A DNA stretch of 26,809 nucleotides. It comes from Bacillota bacterium. GTDB taxonomy: Bacteria > Bacillota > Clostridia > Acetivibrionales > DTU013. The DNA is taken from NCBI GenBank assembly GCA_023415815.1, contig JAEZJL010000156.1, forward strand, positions 1 through 26,809, in the 5' to 3' direction. This document shows, piece after piece, positions 16,201 to 21,995 of this stretch; the first letter of the stretch is position 1, and each line of letters opens with the position of its first letter. The position numbers and the translations under genes were made by a program. The notes below the pieces were generated by a model that saw only the letters and a list, made by a program, of their open reading frames with translations, ran no database searches and was not told the DNA's origin.

Positions 16201-19095
16201 ATAATACTTTTGATTGTAAATGAGCCGGGAGACGTGGATATGGTCGAATGGGTGCTCAAAGGCCATGAATACTGGCGTATGAAAGGCCTGCAGGTGGACC
16301 TGCTCATTCTTGCCGACAGGGAGGAAGGGTATTCGCAGCCCGTTCAGGATATGGTGAGAGATATCGTGGCGGCCAGCCATGCCGGTGAAATGCTCGATAA
16401 GAAGGGCGGCGTATTTATCAGGAATACCTCCACGCTCGACAAAGAGCAGGTGGTCCTCTTTTATACGGCAGCTCAGCTTGTGATAAAAGATAGTGTCGAG
16501 GCCCTGATGCAGCAGCTAAAGGAGCTCGGAAGCGCCGGGGCGGACAGGCCGGAGACAGTTTCAGGCGCCGGAGCCGCGCCTGTTCAGGCCTGCCATACCG
16601 AAAGCTGCGGAGAGCTTCTGTTTTTTAACGGGCTCGGAGGCTTTGAAAGCGACGGCAGGGAATATGTGGTCAGGCTGCGCAGCGGACAGCACACTCCGGC
16701 CCCCTGGATCAATGTGATAGCGAACAGGCAGTTCGGCTTCATTGTTTCGGAAAGCGGAGGAGGCTATACCTGGGCCGGGAACAGCAGGGAACACAAGCTT
16801 ACGCCGTGGTATAACGATCCCGTTACCGACCGGCAGGGCGAGGCCCTGTATATCAGGGACATGGCATCCGGCGAGTTCTGGAGCCTTACGCCCATGCCCG
16901 CGGGCAGCGGGGAGCAGTATACGGTGAGGCACGGACGCGGGTATACGGTGTTTGAAAATACCTCCCGGGGGCTGCGGCAGAGCCTGACCGTTTTTACCGC
17001 ATTGGAGGACAGGGTCAAGATTTGCCTTATAAGCCTGGCAGAGCTTAACGGTGCGTCAAGAAAAATTTCGCTGACTTACTTTGCGGTACCCGTTATAGGC
17101 GTGGATGAGAGACATACTTCACCCTTTATAGTCACAGATACGGGAAGAAACGGAATGCTTGTTGCCGAAAACAGATTCAGCAGCGAATTCAAGGGGTTGG
17201 CATTCATCGACGCGTCGGAAGCGGAACGCACCTGGACAGGCGACAGGGCGGGCTTCACAGGAGTGAACGGCAATCTTGCCGCCCCTGCCGCAATGGCGTG
17301 CGATACGCTCGACTGTATGACAGGGGCGGGCCTTGACCCATGTATGGCTCTTCGGATCGTTTCGGAGCTTGGCGCGGGTGAGGAAAAAAGTCTTGTATTT
17401 GTGTTCGGGCAGGCAGACTCCGAACCGGAGGCGGCCGATCTTGCGGAGAGATTCAAGGCGCCGGAGGCGGCTGCGCGTGAGCTTGAGCGGGTAAGGGAAT
17501 TCTGGAGGGAAAAGCTCGAAATCCTCAGGATTGAGACCCCGGACGACTCGGCAAATATAATGCTGAACGGCTGGCTGCTTTACCAGACGACGGCCTGCAG
17601 GCTGTGGGCCAGATCTGCCTATTATCAATCCGGGGGCGCGTTCGGCTTCAGGGACCAGCTTCAGGACAGCATGGCATTGGTTGACATATGGCCGGAGGTT
17701 ACCAGGGAGCAGATACTGCTGCATGCCTCAAGACAGTTCATTGAGGGCGATGTACAGCACTGGTGGCATGCGGAAACCGGCAAGGGAATACGCACAAGGT
17801 ATTCCGACGACCTGTTATGGCTTCCGTACGTCACTGCGGACTATGTTACCCATACCGGGGATTACAGCGTGCTTGACGAGAAGGTCCCCTGGCTTGAGAC
17901 CCAGCAGCTGGGTGAAAACGAGGACGAGCGGTATGACTCCCCGGTACAGGCGCCGGGAAGCTCCAGCGTTTACGAGCACTGCATCAGGGCAATCGAACGC
18001 TCTCTCCCGTGCGGCCCGCACGGAATACCGCTGATGGGCTCGGGAGACTGGAACGACGGCATGAACAATGTAGGATGCAGAGGCAGGGGGGAAAGTGTCT
18101 GGCTCGGCTGGTTCCTGTATAAAATCCTGCAGGATTTCATCCCCATTTGCAGGCAAAGAGAGGATATTTCAAGAGCGGAAAAATACCGGGAGTACTGCGG
18201 AAATGTAATTCTCGCGCTGGAAAAGGAGGGCTGGGACGGAAGCTGGTACAGGAGGGCTTATTTTGACGACGGCACGCCGCTGGGCTCGATCAGGAATTCC
18301 GAATGCAGGATCGACTCGATTGCGCAGTCCTGGTCTGTGATCTCGGGGGCTGCGAAGCCGTCCAGAATGGAAGAGGCAATGGATGCGGTCGAAAAATATC
18401 TCATCGACCGTGAGGACGGCATAATAAAGCTGCTCACTCCGCCCTTCGATTCAGGCGTACTGGAGCCGGGGTATATCAAGGGATATGTCCCCGGCGTGAG
18501 GGAAAACGGCGGTCAGTACACGCACGCCGCGGCCTGGGTGATACTTGCGTTTGCGAAGCTAGGAGCCGGCAGCCGCGCATGGGAACTGTTCCATATGATT
18601 AACCCTGTAAATCACGCCAGAACCTCCATCGAATACGCCAGGTACAAGGTAGAGCCTTATGTTGTGGCAGCTGACGTCTATGCCGTGCCTCCGCATACGG
18701 GAAGGGGCGGCTGGACCTGGTATACGGGAGCCGCCGGATGGCTTTATAGGGTCGGCGCCGAGCACATGGCTGGCCTCTCAAGGCGCGGCAGGGAGCTTAT
18801 CGTCAATCCGTGCATCCCCAACGACTGGAGAAGCTACCATATGAGCTACCGCTATGGAAAGAGCGTATATAATATTGAAATAGAAAACCCCGACGGCGTC
18901 AGCGCCGGCGTTGTCAGTACCGCGACCGACGGCGTCCGAAACCCCGACGGCAGAATACGCCTTGTCGACGACGGAGCCGTACATTATGTAAAAGTGATCA
19001 TGGGAAACCCGGAAGCCGGGATAGAATCGGGGAGAGATGTGTCCCAAATAGCTTTAGCGTCAAAAGGGGACATATCTCAACGCACAGATCGCTGA
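10300..19095 (+). CDS. Cyclic beta-1,2-glucan synthase (NdvB/ChvB-type)
   Basis: 2931 residues, slightly longer than the roughly 2830-2870 of the Agrobacterium and Brucella enzymes. An N-terminal helix (5-25) and a cytosolic helical region precede membrane helices near 420-475. The GT84 glycosyltransferase domain carries LDADT (Asp639, Asp641) and QHRWVRGDWQ (from Gln785). More membrane helices lie around 830-870, 895-920 and 960-1005. A GH189/glucoamylase-like cyclisation region spans about 1000-1570, followed by GH94-like beta-sandwich and (alpha/alpha)6 domains to about 2870, with GSGDWNDGMNNVG containing Asp2583. In known enzymes, linear beta-1,2-glucan is made from UDP-glucose, cyclised by transglycosylation, and its chain length trimmed by the phosphorylase-like domain. 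No export transporter (NdvA-like) adjoins it. The ribosome-binding site is weak (GGTGAT). The last about 20 codons come from a REP-like repeat. Confidence 0.93.
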   Translation: MSFIIPTTYVVLGGLVIVLSAALFARRRDRFIEVRDTMLAPEELERHAVEIARSHPVGRSARSLHWLVRRMNDNFETITSVYRELNSDVKAMFPTAPASEWLLDNFYIIEEQVKLIRKNLSRGQYSKLPILTRGYLKGYPRVYAIALELIAHSDGRMDEKILTGFISAYQTQSLLSMAELWALALMLRIALVENIRNICEGISKSRNDWHIAERLAADISDAGTDENRIAAALNEQLGRQKAISPSFVEHLLQRLRKQGKGVSAVTHLLDLKLHEANSSTEAVTGLEHQLQASMQVSIGNTITGLRLVSEIDWSDIFESLSSVEQILRRDPCGMYPLMDFESRDYYRHEVEKLARTYGTSEINIAAKAVECSRDPERGASSPFNHVGYYLVGRGRSCLNDKLDGGRGRRRILFLFKEHPMFFYTLPIILLTVFLTSFFCYYSSTRSTNVPLYIILTAFAVLVPCSELSMIFVNTVMSHLFKPSTMPKLELRGGVPEELAAMVIVPTLIPNGRRACELLDQLEVFYLANKDENVFFALVADFKDSPEERTAGDESTIRTALDGVRRLNAKYAAGGRDIFYYLHRKREFNPSEGKWMGWERKRGAIVEFNRLLRGCADTGFTSVSGDIGSLPRIKYVITLDADTSLPMDSARKLIGTMAHPLNRAVVDGESGIVREGYGLLQPRISVSISGANRSLFTRIFAGQGGIDPYTTSVSDIYQDIFGEGIFTGKGIYEVDVFRTVLETRIPDNSVLSHDLIEGCHLRAGLVTDIELVDGYPSRYNSFAMRQHRWVRGDWQLLPWLSSEVADRTSGRSPNRITALSRWKITDNLRRSLLYPSLFITVCLGMGILPGSPYVWTGLAAAAAASPIITGILNILLSGRLKAARPGKDSTVIGGFRAAVYQSLLLFIFVPYQAYLMSDAIIRTLARVLFTRRNLLEWVTAADVEAGIKNDAASFWKRMWIQAPAAAVVWALPSAAGRPAILLSLLISVLWLSAPHTAYFISRPCVKKPEQLEAQDMQRLRRLARKTWRYFEDFAVEEDNYLPPDNYQEEPPRGSAHRTSPTNIGLLLMSVLSAGDMGFLGVRELAARVGRIISTVERMAKWKGHLYNWYNTITLNTLRPLYVSTVDSGNYVGYLMVLREGLSEYVCKSFPDTEAAPGLITLLGILSEEGIDTGGIIAESGLDKFVEEGCMEPAKWREILMRLLEWSGSPEVEQELKKSDWGEKLTAQLHICINELEDFFPALVNTAEFKLLDELEPGFYELLTTAASPEGLAVEYERAGRLIDKYLAEKGVQEAPERREAYNRLAGLLRRAAEKTGELAALYKDIFARVGRLIDATEFTPLFDPKRQLFSIGFNVEDGHLSKSYYDLLASEARQASYIAVARGEVERRHWSRLGRKLTSVDGFKGLVSWTGTMFEYLMPLLIMKNYENTVFDETYSFVVRTQKKYGRQRKIPWGVSESGYHAFDINLNYQYKAFGVPELGLKRGLGNDMVVTPYASILALGIDPVSVAANIRELEKKGMDGSYGLFEAIDFTPSRLGRESEYSIVKSYMAHHQGMSMMALNNFFHSGIMQKRFHADPVIKSAELLLQEKSPENALLAKEYRDESYPAARRTELGDGEAVRTFGIPGSVLPAAHILSNGSYSVMVTDGGSGYSVCEERAVSRWSGEQGGTGSGMFIYIQNINSNTLWSSAFEPCRTVPEMYRVVFSPDKAEYSRKDGNIETTAQITVSPEDNAEVRRVSLTNHSSHTRTVELTSYFETVLSPAADDAAHPAFSKLFVRTEFIREHDCLLASRRHRKNDAKPMWLIHTIALEGEPVGDIQYETDRMKFIGRNRDLSNPAALEPDQPLSNSEGSVLDPVMSLRRRVNIESGQTVRVSFSTAVAETRKHALELAEKYHDFKASERAFELSWTRSQVESRYLGLNASDVEQYLELVPCLLFNNPLRRSLSGYIRDNVKAQQDLWPFGISGDIPIILLIVNEPGDVDMVEWVLKGHEYWRMKGLQVDLLILADREEGYSQPVQDMVRDIVAASHAGEMLDKKGGVFIRNTSTLDKEQVVLFYTAAQLVIKDSVEALMQQLKELGSAGADRPETVSGAGAAPVQACHTESCGELLFFNGLGGFESDGREYVVRLRSGQHTPAPWINVIANRQFGFIVSESGGGYTWAGNSREHKLTPWYNDPVTDRQGEALYIRDMASGEFWSLTPMPAGSGEQYTVRHGRGYTVFENTSRGLRQSLTVFTALEDRVKICLISLAELNGASRKISLTYFAVPVIGVDERHTSPFIVTDTGRNGMLVAENRFSSEFKGLAFIDASEAERTWTGDRAGFTGVNGNLAAPAAMACDTLDCMTGAGLDPCMALRIVSELGAGEEKSLVFVFGQADSEPEAADLAERFKAPEAAARELERVREFWREKLEILRIETPDDSANIMLNGWLLYQTTACRLWARSAYYQSGGAFGFRDQLQDSMALVDIWPEVTREQILLHASRQFIEGDVQHWWHAETGKGIRTRYSDDLLWLPYVTADYVTHTGDYSVLDEKVPWLETQQLGENEDERYDSPVQAPGSSSVYEHCIRAIERSLPCGPHGIPLMGSGDWNDGMNNVGCRGRGESVWLGWFLYKILQDFIPICRQREDISRAEKYREYCGNVILALEKEGWDGSWYRRAYFDDGTPLGSIRNSECRIDSIAQSWSVISGAAKPSRMEEAMDAVEKYLIDREDGIIKLLTPPFDSGVLEPGYIKGYVPGVRENGGQYTHAAAWVILAFAKLGAGSRAWELFHMINPVNHARTSIEYARYKVEPYVVAADVYAVPPHTGRGGWTWYTGAAGWLYRVGAEHMAGLSRRGRELIVNPCIPNDWRSYHMSYRYGKSVYNIEIENPDGVSAGVVSTATDGVRNPDGRIRLVDDGAVHYVKVIMGNPEAGIESGRDVSQIALASKGDISQRTDR

Positions 19096-19178
19096 CGAGA
19101 GAGATGTGTCCCAGATAGCTTCAGCGTCAAAAGAGGACATGCCTCGACGTAGTCCGTCGGCGGGAGAGGTGTGTCCCC
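19032..19178. repeat. REP-like tandem repeat overlapping the glucan synthase 3' end
   Basis: Units begin at 19032, 19099 and 19164 (GAGAGATGTGTCCC, the third degenerate and short), so the period is about 66 bases. Each unit holds a TGTCCC...GGGACA palindrome. The segment 19041-19070 is, on the minus strand, a 27-of-30 match to 8710-8739 in the patatin leader (core CTTTTGACGCTAAAGC), so both arrays belong to one family in opposite orientation. The first unit lies inside the coding region and supplies the last residues and stop codon of the glucan synthase. The rest separates two convergent genes and may serve as a terminator for both. Confidence 0.9.
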
Positions 19179-19183
19179 TCTCC

Positions 19184-19831
19184 CTAATACTCCACCGGAG
19201 GGAGCTCAGGAAATTCATAAAGGCTCAATGGTAAATCGGCAAGAAGCTTCAAAGAATTGTCGAAATCGGACGTCAGGCTGACGCCCTTTTCCGCAAGCAA
19301 ATGCTGAAGTTCGGCGCTTTCGCGGTATACCCACCTGGAGTACCTGCTGCGCTCCTCGATATAGGACTTGAATTCATACTGCAGGTCGGGCTTTTCGAGG
19401 ATTTCCCTGCAGATGAAAAAATTGCAGACGGTCGTCCTGAAGCGGGGGGACAGGACGCAGCCCGAGCCGGGCTCCACAAAGGGACATGTCCTGAAAAAAA
19501 TGGTGTGATCCCTCAACGACTCGGCTTCGAGCAGGTGATTGCTTTCGATGTATTTTTTATAGCCCTGTTCGTCAAAGTAACCCCTGGCATAAATATTATA
19601 GCTGTTTATTTTAGTACCGGGATTCCCCAATATTATTTTCAGCGCCTTCAGTCCCCCGGGAATATGGGTCATCCTGTGGATGTCGGCCAATGTGAATTCC
19701 GGAAAGTAATGGCAGCAGCCCCTGTCGTTGACTTCACACAGGCTTTTCCCCATAACGCTGCTGCACTTCCCGCAATCTGTACATGCAATGCGCGGTACGC
19801 TGCAATCATATTGTACGCTGATATTTCCCAT
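19184..19831 (-). CDS. Cysteine-cluster protein (YkgJ/CxxCxxCC-like)
   Basis: 215 residues with a GGGAG site upstream. Metal-binding-type cysteines occur in CTDCGKCSSVMGKSLC (residues 17-32), GCCHYF (about 38-43), CPFVEPGSGCVL (about 115-126) and CNFFICRE (about 135-142). This spacing resembles the YkgJ/UPF0153 family of putative zinc- or iron-sulfur-binding proteins, although the first cluster is unusual and the protein is longer than minimal members. The middle region (FTLADIHRMTHIPGG) matches the usual helical insert before the second cluster. It is cytosolic, with no signal or membrane segment. Function is unknown, and some relatives act in flagellin or protein methylation. It converges on the glucan synthase with the REP array between them. 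Confidence 0.6.
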   Translation of the reverse strand: MGNISVQYDCSVPRIACTDCGKCSSVMGKSLCEVNDRGCCHYFPEFTLADIHRMTHIPGGLKALKIILGNPGTKINSYNIYARGYFDEQGYKKYIESNHLLEAESLRDHTIFFRTCPFVEPGSGCVLSPRFRTTVCNFFICREILEKPDLQYEFKSYIEERSRYSRWVYRESAELQHLLAEKGVSLTSDFDNSLKLLADLPLSLYEFPELPPVEY

Positions 19832-19997
19832 TCATTTTCGACTCCCTGAAATTTATTCGGAATGCGCGATATTACAATTATAGCGGTGTTGCAAGCTCAC
19901 ATCAATATGAATTTCGCATATTTTTATGTTTTATGACAATCGGATTATCGGTATCTTGTACATATAATTATACACTTCTATTTATGCTCATTCCATG

Positions 19998-20026
19998 TTG
20001 AAGTACCTTGAGCAATCTGGTAAAAT
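19998..20026 (+). promoter_or_regulatory. Probable promoter of the small membrane protein gene
   Basis: TTGAAG (19998-20003) and TAAAAT (20021-20026) have the ideal 17-base spacing and lie about 60 bases before the start codon at 20086. The sequence around them is AT-rich and non-coding. Confidence 0.5.
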
Positions 20027-20085
20027 GTAGCGGGTTGAGAATTACCTGCTTTTATTTTCATAATACATTTCAGGAGGCAGTTGAT

Positions 20086-20259
20086 ATGCTTGACGCATTA
20101 AAAAGCATCGATATTTTCAATGCGGGCTTTATTGTTCCCGTGCTGATCGGGCTGGTAATCATTATTATATTGGCGAAGGTTGCGAAAAAGCTGGTCAAGC
20201 TGGCTATTTTCCTCGGAATAATCGGCCTTGCCGTACTTTTATACCTGCAGATGCATTAG
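20086..20259 (+). CDS. Small two-helix membrane protein, unknown function
   Basis: 57 residues starting MLDALKSIDIF at 20086, with AGGAGG at 20072-20077. An upstream in-frame ATG at 20008 has no ribosome-binding site and was not used. Two hydrophobic stretches (FIVPVLIGLVIIIILA and LAIFLGIIGLAVLLYLQM) are joined by a lysine-rich loop (KVAKKLVK), which predicts a helical hairpin with the loop in the cytosol. It has its own promoter and converges with the ECF S-component gene. I recognise no family. The size and topology fit many small clostridial membrane proteins, and a link to the ECF gene is not supported by strand. Confidence 0.65.
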   Translation: MLDALKSIDIFNAGFIVPVLIGLVIIIILAKVAKKLVKLAIFLGIIGLAVLLYLQMH

Positions 20260-20295
20260 CCGCTCCTTAAACTACGGGCATGGGCTACATCGAAT

Positions 20296-21096
20296 TCATG
20301 AATTGAAAGCCCCATGGAACAGAATGACCAGGAAGGGAAGGACCCCTATCCCTATAAACAGGCTGCCCATGCCCTGTGTCGCTATGCCGTGCCCCATAAG
20401 GCTCTGGCCTGCGAAAAGAAGGGCAAGCGCCAACCCGAACACCAGTCCCCCCAGGGAGCCCGAATACACCATGAATATGCTGATGATTTCAGGATTTGGT
20501 TTGCTTATATCCTTTACATGCATGATATCCGTCCACACCACGCCTGTCTTTTTTGCCAGCCGGTACGCCAGAGGCAGCGCTATCGGACCGAATATCAACG
20601 TGATCGCCGCGTTGTTAAGGAAAATAATGATGGACAGCGGGGCGAAGGGATACAGCTTCAGCACGTCAAGCCCCCAGGCCGTTACGATAGCACATGCGAT
20701 GCTCGCAATGACGCTCGCGAGTCCGAAGTGTACCAGCTTTGAAGCGGAATTGATCGTTGGCAGCCTGTCTTCGCCGCGTTTTAGCTTTATGTTCCTCCAT
20801 ATTTTATAAGGGATATATGCATACAGAAAATTTCCTATGAATCCGAATATCGAGCTGACGCTGAAGTTGCCGAAAAGATCGCCCGCCAGGTTTCCTATCG
20901 CGGAGCCCCAGGCGCCCGCCGGCCCGAACAGCAGTCCAAAGATGGGCGGGAACAGGGTTGCGGGCTTTATTGCCGTATAGTCCGGTATTATGGGTATGGT
21001 CTTGGAAGGAAGGAGCAGCAGCATATAGATGCCCGCGCAGAGCACGGTCAACGCAACCATCGTACTGTATTTCCACATGGTGAACAATTCCTTCAT
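20296..21096 (-). CDS. ECF transporter S component-like membrane protein
   Basis: 266 residues from the ATG at 21096, which follows GGAAGGTG. A longer frame to 21147 would start upstream of the mapped promoter and was rejected. Six or more hydrophobic helices are visible. The segment ATLFPPIFGLLFGPAGAWGSAIGNLAGDLFG, interrupted here by ordinary family variation, is the hallmark Gly-rich helix of ECF S components. Such proteins bind a vitamin or metal ligand and work with a shared EcfA/EcfT module encoded elsewhere. The ligand cannot be read from the sequence, although QueT-like and riboflavin-like families share this motif style. It is longer than most S components (about 180-200 residues), with an extra pair of helices at the C-terminus (SLFIGIGVLPFLVILFH). 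Confidence 0.7.
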   Translation of the reverse strand: MKELFTMWKYSTMVALTVLCAGIYMLLLLPSKTIPIIPDYTAIKPATLFPPIFGLLFGPAGAWGSAIGNLAGDLFGNFSVSSIFGFIGNFLYAYIPYKIWRNIKLKRGEDRLPTINSASKLVHFGLASVIASIACAIVTAWGLDVLKLYPFAPLSIIIFLNNAAITLIFGPIALPLAYRLAKKTGVVWTDIMHVKDISKPNPEIISIFMVYSGSLGGLVFGLALALLFAGQSLMGHGIATQGMGSLFIGIGVLPFLVILFHGAFNS

Positions 21097-21131
21097 AAAA
21101 AGCACCTTCCGGCGGGTAAACGTAATTGCTT

Positions 21132-21168
21132 GTAGACATTGTACCATTTAGCCATTTGTTATGTCTAC
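21132..21168 (-). promoter_or_regulatory. Promoter and operator-like dyad of the ECF S-component gene
   Basis: On the minus strand, TAGACA (21162-21167) and TACAAT (21138-21143) are spaced 18 bases, and transcription would start about 35 bases before the start codon. GTAGACAT (21132-21139) and ATGTCTAC (21161-21168) form a perfect 8-bp dyad whose half-sites overlap the start point/-10 and the -35 respectively. This layout fits a repressor operator. Confidence 0.5.
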
Positions 21169-21179
21169 TGGATTAGGTT

Positions 21180-21207
21180 TTGATTTTTTTAGGAATAATG
21201 TTATAAT
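21180..21207 (+). promoter_or_regulatory. Probable promoter of the SEC-C protein gene
   Basis: TTGATT (21180-21185) and TATAAT (21202-21207) are separated by 16 bases. The predicted leader runs about 150 bases to the start at 21368 and contains both inverted repeats listed at 21218-21325. Confidence 0.5.
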
Positions 21208-21217
21208 ACATTTGGTT

Positions 21218-21325
21218 AATATAATGCAAAAAAAAGGGGACGGGACAACAGGTTTTTTGCATTTATATTACCGAAAGACCGTTGCAAAAATTTAAATGTT
21301 CCGATTGATAATCATTTTTTGCAAC
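21218..21325 (+). repeat. Two TGCAAAAA...TTTTTGCA inverted repeats in one leader
   Basis: The first, 21218-21270, pairs TAATATAATGCAAAAAA with TTTTTTGCATTTATATTA (one bulge) around a loop holding GGGGACGGGACAACAGG, which resembles the REP core. The second, 21281-21325, pairs GTTGCAAAAA with TTTTTTGCAAC across about 24 bases. Both sit between the promoter and the start codon of the SEC-C gene. The ends match those of the elements at 10179 and 23281. Confidence 0.8.
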
Positions 21326-21367
21326 TTAAAATAAGTATTCTATTTATGCAAAGGAGCAAGCGGTAAG

Positions 21368-21862
21368 ATGGGATTGTTTGAACAGTGGAGAGAAACGGCT
21401 TCAAAGGAAAGGAACCAGGCTGATCACGACAACTTCTGGAATACATATCTCGAAAAGGAAAAGAAAATATACGAGCACCTGCTGGAAAACCGTCAGAATA
21501 TAAAGGAAGGGGTTCTAAGCGGGCTGGCCGAAGAATTCGGGATGACTCCGTCAACCTTTACGGGCTTCCTTGACGGAATAAATACCAGCCTCGTAAATGA
21601 AATCGATCTGGAGGATGTCAAAGAGGATTCGGAGATAAGGCTTGAGATAGATTTCGAAAAGCTCTACTGGAATATGCTCGAGGCAAAGGCCGACTGGCTT
21701 TATACGCTTGAGCAGTGGGACGGCATCCTTACCGCCGAAAAAAGAAGCGAAATAACAAGGGATTTCAGGCAGTCAAAAATAGCCGTGAGCAGCAAAGTGG
21801 GAAGAAACGACCCGTGTCCGTGCGGGAGCGGGAAAAAATACAAAAAATGCTGCGGCAAATAG
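21368..21862 (+). CDS. SEC-C motif protein
   Basis: 164 residues with AAGGAG at 21350-21355. The C-terminus GRNDPCPCGSGKKYKKCCG is a perfect SEC-C zinc-binding motif (CxCx8CC), as found at the end of SecA, where it contacts SecB or the ribosome. The N-terminal 140 residues are charged and helical (EQWRETASKERNQADHDNFWNTY, then a LAEEFGMTPSTFTGFLDGIN segment) and resemble a common family of stand-alone clostridial SEC-C proteins of unknown role. It is cytosolic. It is 133 bases upstream of the isocitrate dehydrogenase gene on the same strand, but the latter seems to have its own promoter. Confidence 0.8.
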   Translation: MGLFEQWRETASKERNQADHDNFWNTYLEKEKKIYEHLLENRQNIKEGVLSGLAEEFGMTPSTFTGFLDGINTSLVNEIDLEDVKEDSEIRLEIDFEKLYWNMLEAKADWLYTLEQWDGILTAEKRSEITRDFRQSKIAVSSKVGRNDPCPCGSGKKYKKCCGK

Positions 21863-21914
21863 ATATAATGAAAAAAGCATTCAGACCTGCAAAGTTTTTT
21901 TCACTTATATTACA

Positions 21915-21954
21915 TTTGGCTTTATTGCCAAAATCGAATTGTTTCCGATAAAAA
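21915..21954 (+). promoter_or_regulatory. Candidate promoter and operator of isocitrate dehydrogenase
   Basis: TTTGGC (21915-21920) and GCCAAA (21927-21932) form a perfect 6-bp dyad with a 6-base centre. The right half overlaps a -35-like TTGCCA (21925-21930), followed after 18 bases by TAAAAA (21949-21954). A repressor or LysR-type site for carbon control is possible. The -10 is only a fair match. Confidence 0.35.
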
Positions 21955-21995
21955 TATTTTTGCAGCTTAAATAATTTAATTCAAGGAGAACAGCT

